Below, in pieces: positions 56,901 through 64,000 of a stretch of DNA of 64,000 bases. The DNA is from Prunella strophiata (Eukaryota; Chordata; Aves; Passeriformes; Prunellidae), in contig JAZBQD010000034.1 in assembly GCA_036583965.1 (NCBI GenBank), forward strand, positions 8,506,540-8,570,539. The letters run 5' to 3'. The position numbers were made by a program, and so were the translations under genes. Positions within the stretch are counted from its first letter, which is position 1. Every line of letters starts with the position of its first letter. The notes under the pieces are model-generated. The model searched no databases. It saw only the letters and a list, made by a program, of their open reading frames with translations, and had not been told where the DNA came from.

Positions 56901-58887
56901 CCAGCTTCTGGCTTTTGCTATGCTGAGGTGTAAACCAAGCCTGCAGCAGGGTGTTATTTCATTAGCTGGCTCTTAGCACTCTGCAGTTCAGTAACTTACT
57001 CAAAGGGATCACTGGGATCAGGTTTCTGTAACTCAGGAGGAATAGGGATCCTCTTGTAATACATCTCCCAGTCAAATGCCCCTCTCATTGCATCTCCAGC
57101 CTGGGTCTCATATCCAAAGTGGTCGTGATCAATAACATCAATCATTGGGCAAACGATGGTCTTGCGGTTTCGGGCAATGCGATCTGAAGATTGGAGAAAC
57201 ATGTTAGAAAACCTGCACCAGCTGGTTCCTTTCACCATGAAATTACAAAAACAAGAGCATCAAATATGAAGTTGTCCAAGAATGACACAGCTTTCTTCCT
57301 GTTCCTTCTCTCGTGAGCAGATGCTCCAATTTATATCAATTTATCTGCTACTTCTGCAATCACTGAGAGAAAAACACCAGGCACCCATCACCCAGAAGCA
57401 GAATGGGAAGATACAGCCACACTACCACAGAGAACTGACTGCCAGGCTAAAACCAGACTTCTTGTACTCAGTGAGCAATCCTCATTTCCACAAGTGACCA
57501 GGATGTGAACCCCTTCTGTGCAGATCCAAATCCAGGGAATAACCCACTGCACCACCCGGCCCTAATTGCCACACCAGACTCTGGCAGGAAGCATTTCAGA
57601 CTAATGGCATAAATACTCTCAGCAGGCTCAAGAAATGCAAGTGTTACCTCCTCCCCTCCAACCTTTTCTTCCAACCAAATAATACAACACAGGAAGAATT
57701 CCTGCATAAACATCTGGAATTTCTTAAATACTTTATTACTGAGACTGTCTCTTGTTGGAAGTTAGCTCTCAGAGGCGATAAAATGATGTTTCAGCTTCCA
57801 AAACACATCTCACAGAAATCCTTTCTGTGCTTTAAAAATCAAAGCATCCTCTTCGTGTTCTCATTTAAATGGCATTGGAGCTAATTCTGTCCTCCCTCCC
57901 TGGGATTCATAAAGCTGCAAATGTTTCAAACTATTGCCAAATATAAACTGTAGTGAAAGCAACAGGATAACCATCCATCAATGCTGCAGGAAAATCCGGC
58001 TCTTTCTTAAACCTCTGCTTGACTATTGTTGCCACAGCCTATTTGAGAAAGTCACACCTCAGAGAGCTCTGACAGGTCACTGGCAGCAGGGCTGGGAATG
58101 GGTTTGGTACTGGCTGGAGGCAGACAGGTACCAGAAACAGACGGCCCTGTCCCTTCAATTAGTCATCCTTGAAAGGAACTGACACCTCCTCAGAGATGGA
58201 GTGCTGCCTTGGAAAGGGGTGCCCATGTTCTACAAATACACACCAGCAGCTCTCATTCACAAGAAGTATTTTTCACAGTCTTGCAGACTACAAAGTTAAA
58301 TATAGTTATATAGGAGATAAAACGCTTAAAAGCTACTCAAAAACTGTATGTAAAAATCTTTCCTGTATATAAAGCCATTCCTCTCTGCAAGCTGTTGAAT
58401 GACCATGTGATAGTTTACTCTTCTAGCCAGCTGTAAATTATTTAAAATTTCATTTAATGAGGAAACAGAAGAATATGATTTCTGCTCTTTAATTAACACA
58501 AGCATATGACAGGGTTACTGCACAGTGCAGGACTCCAGAACAGGAAAAAATCTCGTACTAAACACTACAAATCACCAACAACTCACTTGAGCCTTGTGGT
58601 TGGTTTGTTCTCTCTTTTACGATATTTCATCTCTCTTTTATCCACTTCCAGCACGAGGGGAAAGCAGCAGGTGGGGATAATTTCAACCCCCCCTGACTCA
58701 CCTAGCAGGGGTGGCAGCCAGTTGACGTTGGCCTCGCAGTGGGAATCCAGGAAGGTGATGACGTCCCCGATGGCCACCGAGGCGCCCAGCATGCGGGTGC
58801 GGATCAGCCCTTCCCTCTTCTTGGTCCGCAGGATCCGCACGCTCGGGAACTGCGCCATGTAATCCTCCAGGCGTTTCTTCAGGTGCT
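41735..58887 (-). CDS. GALNT10: GALNT10 polypeptide GalNAc-transferase 10, 3' part (8 exons), one frameshift
   Basis: The exons on the - strand are 58887-58702, 57183-57000, 56101-55984, 47918-47811, 46051-45830, 44567-44450, 42740-42591 and 41902-41735. The enzyme transfers GalNAc from UDP-GalNAc to Ser/Thr, starting or extending mucin-type O-glycans in the Golgi, and prefers glycopeptide acceptors (established knowledge). The window covers about 417 codons of a protein of about 600. The metal-binding DxH lies in LDSHCE. The Gal/GalNAc-transferase motif is [13 protein letters not shown], and a further His ligand lies in SRVGHIYRK. The C-terminal ricin-type lectin domain has [13 protein letters not shown] and ends FNRNLDL. 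The N-terminal cytoplasmic, membrane and early catalytic exons lie beyond the right edge. The exon at 44567-44450 is 118 nt instead of the 117 expected. An extra base near 44534 shifts the frame and predicts a stop in the next exon. Confidence 0.93.
41903..42590 (-). other. GALNT10: GALNT10 intron before last exon
   Basis: 688 bp with canonical GT-AG ends. Nothing else is noted. Confidence 0.85.
42591..42740 (-). CDS. GALNT10: GALNT10 exon: lectin domain middle
   Basis: Fifty codons run from [20 protein letters not shown] to GNQLWRYRK, including FCFDAIS and LYDCHG. The acceptor is CTGACAG and the donor is GTGAGT. If the upstream frameshift is real, translation would stop at a TGA about 71 nt into this exon. 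Confidence 0.95.
42741..44449 (-). other. GALNT10: GALNT10 intron (lectin exons)
   Basis: 1709 bp. The right-hand part (about 43840-44270) is an unusually motif-dense AT-rich island, listed separately. Confidence 0.85.
43840..44270. promoter_or_regulatory. Candidate developmental enhancer in GALNT10 intron
   Basis: About 430 bp of non-repetitive, AT-rich, CpG-poor DNA contain GCATTGTTTGC (SOX-type, near 43873), ACTAATATTTTCC, GGTGTTTATAATGCATTTGCC and CATTAATATGCATGATG (a POU-type ATATGCAT at 44105-44112). CCTTTGAAG (TCF-type CTTTGAA, 44144-44150) and TTCTTTTGTTC follow. The density and texture are those of deeply conserved vertebrate noncoding elements. HAND1, about 32 kb away, is a plausible target. 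Not tested by alignment. Confidence 0.35.
44450..44567 (-). CDS. GALNT10: GALNT10 exon: start of lectin domain, contains +1 frameshift
   Basis: It begins [11 protein letters not shown] in frame. After the GAC codon an extra T (plus-strand A at 44534) shifts the frame. The remaining bases encode the family sequence (...[13 protein letters not shown]..., ending AAWNNVQ) only in the next frame. The exon is 118 nt with good splice sites (ATTTCAG; CAG|GTAACA). Confidence 0.9.
44568..45829 (-). other. GALNT10: GALNT10 GC-AG intron
   Basis: 1262 bp, beginning GCAAGT and ending ATTTCAG on the - strand. AT-rich words repeat TTTTAAG/CTTAAA near 44990-45060. No gene is seen. Confidence 0.85.
45830..46051 (-). 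CDS. GALNT10: GALNT10 exon: end of catalytic domain and linker
   Basis: Seventy-four codons run from [20 protein letters not shown] to PPAAAWGE. The acceptor is CCCCACAG. The donor is GAG|GCAAGT, a GC-type 5' splice site with otherwise perfect consensus. Confidence 0.94.
46052..47810 (-). other. GALNT10: GALNT10 intron
   Basis: 1759 bp of unique sequence with GT-AG ends. Nothing distinctive is seen. Confidence 0.85.
47811..47918 (-). CDS. GALNT10: GALNT10 exon: [20 protein letters not shown]...
   Basis: Thirty-six codons end in GVSLAR. The SRVGH segment carries a conserved His of the metal site. The acceptor is TTCCACAG and the donor is GTAAGT. Confidence 0.95.
49015..49290. promoter_or_regulatory. 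Candidate noncoding regulatory island
   Basis: CATTAATATTC, TGCATAATTATTAGC, CCTAATAATTACAG, CTTAATTACATG and CAAAGGC cluster in unique AT-rich DNA. Repeated TAATTA words suggest homeodomain input. Inferred. Confidence 0.25.
50040..50400. promoter_or_regulatory. Candidate noncoding regulatory island
   Basis: AAATATTTACTTGCAAACG (forkhead-like), TTGATTTATTTTATTAGTG, AAGACAATTACC and CTTATCTATAC (GATA) occur within 360 bp. Inferred from motifs. Confidence 0.2.
55984..56101 (-). CDS. GALNT10: GALNT10 exon: Gal/GalNAc-T motif
   Basis: It encodes [20 protein letters not shown] through [15 protein letters not shown]. The acceptor is TTCCTTAAG and the donor is GTGAGC. The exon lies in a frame with no ATG, so an ATG-based ORF scan misses it. 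Confidence 0.95.
56102..56999 (-). other. GALNT10: GALNT10 intron
   Basis: 898 bp of unique sequence with GT-AG ends. No feature was recognised inside. Confidence 0.85.
57000..57183 (-). CDS. GALNT10: GALNT10 exon: [13 protein letters not shown]...PSDPF
   Basis: It encodes 60 full codons plus split codons at both ends (Asp at the start, Glu at the end). The donor is GTAAGT. It is a strong match to the middle of the catalytic domain, including [10 protein letters not shown] and [12 protein letters not shown]. Confidence 0.95.
57184..58701 (-). other. GALNT10: GALNT10 intron
   Basis: 1518 bp. An AT-rich segment at 58380-58510 (GTAAATTATTTAAAATTTCATTTAATG, CTTTAATTAACAC) stands out as a possible conserved element. 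Confidence 0.8.
58702..58887 (-). CDS. GALNT10: GALNT10 exon: catalytic core with DxH
   Basis: It starts [20 protein letters not shown] and ends NWLPPLL, with LDSHCE holding the metal-binding Asp and His. It enters with AG of a split Glu codon and ends with one base of the next codon before the donor GTGAGT. Confidence 0.95.
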
Positions 58888-61800
58888 CTGGGGGAAAAGG
58901 AGATGTTGGGACACTGCAACAAACAACTTCTTAAAAATGCTGCTCTGTCTTTACCAGAAGATGATGTCTTTGGAAGTATGGCCTCAACAGGTAACAAATG
59001 AAGTTACAGGAAAAAAGTAAAACTTACTGCTTTTAAAGGTCTAAAAATAACTGCCTAAGCAAGAGTTTTGAAGATATTCCGAAACTTTAGAAGCAATTAA
59101 ACAAAGGAGAAAAAAAATTAAAAAGGAACAAAGAATATAGGGTGAGAAAGAAAGCAGCAGAGGAAGAGGAAAAGGAATAAAAAGACAGCTGGCAGACCCT
59201 GAGCCAGGATTCTTGGACATTTGTGGAAAACCGCTGTAACTTAGAAAAGACACAGGGGAATTCATTTTCAGAAGTAAACCACACTCAGGGCATCTAAGTT
59301 GTGTGTGGTTTCTTCAAAACACACAACATAACAATCTACTCATGCATAAATAAAAACCAGGAAAAAGCCTAATCAGACACTCCTCCAAGCTGCAAGGCAG
59401 GCACAGCCACAGTGTGTATGGGGATGGCTTCCTTAAATGCTTATCACAGGAGATTTGCATTTAAATATGGAAATATTTACACAACTGAACATGGACTGGA
59501 GCCACATCTGAATTAACACAGTGGCAGTCACCATGATTAACAAGAACTCAAACAGGAGAGCTGCAGAGAAAGATCACTGACAATGGACAGCTTGTTCCAA
59601 AGTGGAGACAAAAAGTTTGGTCTGCATAACGAGAGAGGGGAACACAGCTGTCTTTACATCAAAGAGTAAAGCAGCAAAGAAAAGCCTAAAAATAGGCTGA
59701 GCTGATGCTGGCCTCATCACTAATGGGTTGATCTTTCAGGCATCTGAAGTTTTGACAGCAAAGCCCATTCAGAGGGTGCCAGAGATTGTTCATTAATGCC
59801 CCACACCATCCACTGCAGTCAGCAACCAAGGCAGGAAAGAAGCCTCACTGGACAAAACTTACATCTAAGCAAGTAACTCTTAAAATCTCACACAACAAAA
59901 CTTGACTAGAGGCAATCACTGAAATACAAATAACACTGTGAGGGTATTTGCCCTCTGTAGCACATCCTCTCCACTCTGTACAGCACATCTTCCTCAGCTT
60001 CCAAAGGAGGCATGAAAGGCAGGGGCTGGAAAGGACAACAGCAGGAAAGTGTCCCTGATCAGGGCACCAGAGAGGCTGGGCATTGGAACAGCTCACTGAA
60101 AAGAGCAAAGGAGCAAATAAATTTAACCTAGTTATAAGCTCTCCCCCTTGTGCTGACCTGGCAGCAGTGAGAAGGGTCAGAAGTCCTGTGGTAACACACA
60201 TTCTGTGCCTGCTCTTTGAAGCAGCCATCATGTGCCTTCCTTCAAACATCACCCAAATACACCTCCCTGCTTTTGAGGTATTTCCAGCAAGCTCTCTGCC
60301 CTGTTCAAAGCTTTGTTTAACATTCCCCAGGATTTTATTTCACAGATCCACTTTAGTGTTTTGCCTGACAAGTGTAATTGTCCCACAATATCTACATAGG
60401 TTTCCCTCTCAATAGAGCCCTTAGGACTTCTTGATGTCTAGTGTGCTTTTCCCTCATCCTTTTCAGGTCTCTTCTGAATAGATCCTCTCAAGCAACCAGA
60501 AATTTTGTCCACTCAATTACAGATTTTTCAAATAAGGGCCTTCCACAGAGACTAGACATATTATTAGTGCAGCTGCCTTCCTCCTGAGGCAGTGGGTAGA
60601 CTTAAAACGAAAAGAGGAAAAAAAAAAAGGAAGAAAAGAAAAGCTACCACTGTTTAACATCAGAGCTCATCCCTTGCCATTGTTAGTTTGTCACAAAAGA
60701 TTGTTTCATCACAGAGAACAAACAATCCTCACTTCAAGCACAAATCAGCTAAGCCCAAACCAGGATGCAGACTTTACTTAATGTACCCAAGACAAGATAA
60801 ACACGAGAGTGGCTGCTGGTGCTCGTTATAATAAAGGAGGGAACTGTCACACAGACACCCTCAGTCTGATTTCCCTAACAACAGCCAGAGATTGATAATA
60901 GCACAAGACACTTGGAAGATCAAACTACACAATACTTACATTATTCAAGCCAAATCTATAAAGCATTGGAAAGTCTTAAAAAATCCAAAGCTCCAAACCA
61001 ATGGAAAATATAAAGAGCCTTTCTTGAGCTCTTTGATTAAAATGAGAAAATGAGACTGTGAAAGATCCCAGAGGTTTGTCTACCTACATGTCTGTTCATC
61101 ATTAGCCACTGTTGGCATCACCTGCCTTTCTGAACTGCTCTGGTTTGTGGTGCAATTTCATCTGTGCTGACACCTGGGGCAGCTGAAGTGGCTCCTCCAG
61201 GGGCACAAGCACAGCATGCTCAGCCTGCTACCAAACACAAGAATGTCCTGGGATCTGCTCTCACACATCCAGAAGGTGAACACAGAGTCACTGGAGTTGG
61301 CCATACCAATTATGATGATGATGGCTGCTCTGCTGCACTGACTGAGGTCAGGGTGATTTGCATCTATTGATGAACAAGCATCTAAAAATGGAGATTTCCC
61401 CATTTTTATAGTGTAATGGGAAAAGGAAGGCAGAGGAGCCATGGAGATTTCTCAGGCAAGTACTCTGCAAAGAGACAAAGTCCAATCCACTGACTTCTCA
61501 CTTGCATTCCCAAAAGCTGGGTTTGGTTCTTCAGCACTTTACTCATTTCCATAGTAAGAAAATACCAAAGCATTCCATATGGAAGCCTGCTGTTTGCTGC
61601 ACTGGTGAAGTGCCTCACACATCAGGAACCATGTCCCTGATGGTTTGGAGAATAAGAAAAAGCTGCAGGTGCTCCAGCAGCACCTGAGTGCTTCACACTG
61701 CTGCAGGGGACACACCTGCTGAGGGCTGCCCTGCAGGATGATGCTCAGCTAAGCTGCTCCTCCCAACTGCTGCAGAAAAATCTATGTTTGGTCACTGCAT

Positions 61801-64000
61801 TTTGTAAGATTAAGACTTCTCTATGATGAACTGCTAGTGGGCAGAGTTTATTGCATCTGCTTGGCCTAACTGGAGAGTCACAGACCTCTGAGCAACCTCA
61901 CAAAATAGAAAACTCAGTAAAATGTGGTTTTCAAAGAGATTTCTTATTTCCTTATCCTTGTGCTATTCCTGCCACACAGCCTGGCTTCTATGCACCCAGA
62001 TAGAAAAGTTATTTCATTCTATTTCAAATATTGTCCCAATTAAACCAAACTTTGCTTTTAAAAGAAAATTTAAAAAATCCAAACAAGTGCCTTTAACTGC
62101 TACAAAATTTAATGAAGCTTTAAAAAAATATATTATGGAATCTTGTCACACTGAGTAATTTTTATTACAAGGGCAATTTTCTTTAATGAAAGTTGTTAGG
62201 TGAACTGGACAGATTCCAATGGCTCTGCCTATGCTGGGCAAAGTAACACAGCCCAAAAATATAAATGAGAGTAAGATTATCTGCAGATTAAAAACTATTC
62301 TGGTAGTTTGCTAACACACTTTGCAATAAAGTTGATGTACAGTGTATACATTAAGAGTACCAGTCAAGAACTGCTGCTTTCTTTACTTTGAGCTGTAAAT
62401 AAAGCTGTGTGAAGACAGCAGAGAAGCTTTAACAGGCAGCCTGCTTTACACAAGCAGCCCTAAACTTTCCAAAAGAAGGCATTTTTTTCCCCTAGGTCAA
62501 ATTTCTGTGGTGGTCTTACTGTACTGCTTCCTACTGGCCTCATCCAAGCAGAGCTGCCCTCAGATCCCTTTAGTCTGGTGACCACTTGTAGCATGGCAAG
62601 GACTTCCCAAGACTGGAATTCCTCATATCCAGGTGACTTTTCATTCCAACACTGTACTCTGCCACCTGAAGAGGCACCTAAGAAATTCAAAAACAAGTAT
62701 ACAAAAGCTGGAGGAAGACAGAAGAGTCCAAGGAGGTTTTTTTAAATAGCTTTTGTTGTTTTTTTTTAAAATAACTTTAGTCCCTGTAACAGCTCTGCAC
62801 TATTTGGCAGGGAAGGGAGTACCAATATTTGCCATAGGAAAAAAAAAAAAAAAAAAAAATCAAAAAACCCCAACTAATTTTAAATACCAGCCATGACTTG
62901 AAACTATTAAAGTGATTTATGTCCTGTGAAAGAGCTATGAGTGAAACACTTCTCCTGTCCTGCCAGTGCAACATTTCATGGTTCATATGATACCATCAGC
63001 TTTGGTTTCTGAATTTTACACTGTACAGCACATCTGCAGCTCCAGTGCCTCTTCCATCACCAACCCAATCCAGAAGGAACAGGAAACATTCCCAGACACC
63101 TTCCCACATTACTCAGGTGCCACTGGTCACACCAAAGCCCCCTCTGCCCTGCAGGATCCTGGCACCTGCTGAGGTGCTTTGCTTTAGCTTACACTCAGAA
63201 GCTGGAAGATGTGAAGATGGGAGAGCCACTGCACTCTGAAAATCCAGGGAACCTCCCCCTCCCACTGAAGGGCACAGGAGGACAGGAGTGGAGGATCTGC
63301 ACAATTCCATTTTAGGCAGAAAAGGACCATTTCCCTTCTCTGCAGGTTATTTTGGCTGCTCTCCAACACCAAAGCCTCAAGTGCCAGCATGCACCTGGCA
63401 TTTGTTTACAGGCTACCCCAGCCTGCCATCCCCACCCTCCCACACACAGACACGCTTGTTGAAGATTACAAATGAATCCATTCATTTTCACTTGGCTACT
63501 TGGCCCCAACGTGCTGTTTAACAATTTAAGAACGAATTATACTTCTTCCTGAATCCATCATAATGTGCAAGCCAGGCCTCCCTGAAATAGAAGATTCTAA
63601 ATCATTGAAATTAACTTCTCTCCCTGTTTTGGTGCAGATGAGTAATCCTTTGAAACAGCAAAATGTGCTGTTATCCAAACAGGCAGCACTTCCACTAGTT
63701 TTAATTTTCTTTCAATGTTTTCACGCTCTGATCACTGAAGTTGGTTGGGAGGATAATAAATTGATTTAACAAATTGTACTATGAGCACCAGTCTCAGTAA
63801 TAGAAAACTGATTAGGCTGATCACAGCTTTCCAAGCTGAATCTTCTTACAAAGAAGAAAAGGCTTGAGAAGGGAGAGAATTAATATCTGTTGCTTTACTG
63901 ATTACAGTTCTGGGGTGGACTCCAAAAGGAGAGGGGGCCCAGATTCCACTGCCCATTCTGCATCAGTGTTGGGTCTCAGCACAATTTTAAAAACAAAAAC
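58888..64000 (-). other. GALNT10: GALNT10 intron, continues past the window
   Basis: The expected upstream catalytic exon (the SIIIPFHNE-type segment) is not found on the - strand here, so this is a single partial intron of at least 5.1 kb. It holds an octamer ATTTGCAT followed by TTAAATATGG near 59453, an AT-rich island at 62040-62420, an A tract at 62839-62859 and a motif-rich block at 63460-63920. Confidence 0.75.
63460..63920. promoter_or_regulatory. Candidate noncoding regulatory island
   Basis: About 460 bp of unique CpG-poor DNA contain CATTCATTTTCACTTGG, GTTTAACAATTTAAG, ATCATTGAAATTAAC, AATCCTTTGAAAC (TCF-type), GATAATAAATTGATTTAAC and GAGAATTAATATCTG. The texture resembles conserved vertebrate noncoding elements. 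Inferred. Confidence 0.28.

Noticed and set aside
58888..64000. A further GALNT10 coding exon in the rightmost 5 kb
   Set aside because: No frame on the - strand resembles the expected SIIIPFHNE-type catalytic segment with splice sites, so the exon must lie outside the window.
1..64000. tRNA, rRNA, CRISPR, prokaryotic operon or endogenous virus
   Set aside because: No cloverleaf with conserved boxes, no rRNA core sequence, no regularly spaced direct repeats, and no LTR pair or gag/pol signatures were seen. The only retroelement protein signature belongs to CR1.

Overview
The window is vertebrate nuclear DNA, almost certainly from a bird. Three recognisable genes have spliced structures with GT-AG (one GC-AG) junctions. 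Their proteins are close to the known vertebrate HAND1, SAP30L and GALNT10. The single clear interspersed repeat is a CR1 LINE tail ending in the ATTCTGTG-type repeat that is typical of birds. The neighbour order GALNT10 - SAP30L - HAND1 is the one I recall for human 5q33, so this is a conserved microsyntenic block. There are no bacterial operons, CRISPR arrays, tRNAs or rRNAs.

Layout, left to right. (1) 1-11.4 kb: intergenic DNA upstream of HAND1. It has no gene I can support, one AT microsatellite, and several AT-rich islands dense in homeodomain, GATA, octamer and NK-type motifs that look like candidate enhancers. (2) 11.0-13.2 kb: a CpG island holding HAND1 on the + strand: a TATA promoter, a 4-codon upstream ORF, two coding exons (202 aa), a 531-bp intron, and a short 3'UTR with overlapping AATAAA signals. 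(3) 13.4-21 kb: the intergenic stretch between the convergent HAND1 and SAP30L genes, with more candidate regulatory islands and simple repeats. (4) 21-33.2 kb: SAP30L on the - strand: a probable long 3'UTR carrying the CR1 insertion, four coding exons (178 aa), and a GC-rich TATA-less promoter with NF-Y, ETS and Sp1-like sites. (5) 33.2-36.2 kb: spacer with low-complexity DNA. (6) 36.2-64 kb: the 3' part of GALNT10 on the - strand: a probable long 3'UTR and eight coding exons (about 417 codons). The upstream exons lie beyond the right edge.

HAND1 is a heart and neural-crest bHLH transcription factor. SAP30L is a Sin3-HDAC co-repressor subunit. GALNT10 is a Golgi mucin-type O-glycosyltransferase. 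They share no pathway; a plausible reason for their linkage is that HAND1 regulatory elements are spread through and around the two bystander genes.

The most notable sequence-level observation is a one-base insertion near 44534 in the GALNT10 lectin-domain exon. It breaks the frame and predicts a premature stop in the next exon; it could be a real allele or an assembly error. Next come a GC-AG intron directly upstream of that exon, a NAGNAG acceptor and a strong-context uORF in HAND1, and many candidate noncoding elements. I found no convincing undescribed biological system. The regulatory calls rest on motif content only, because no alignment could be run.
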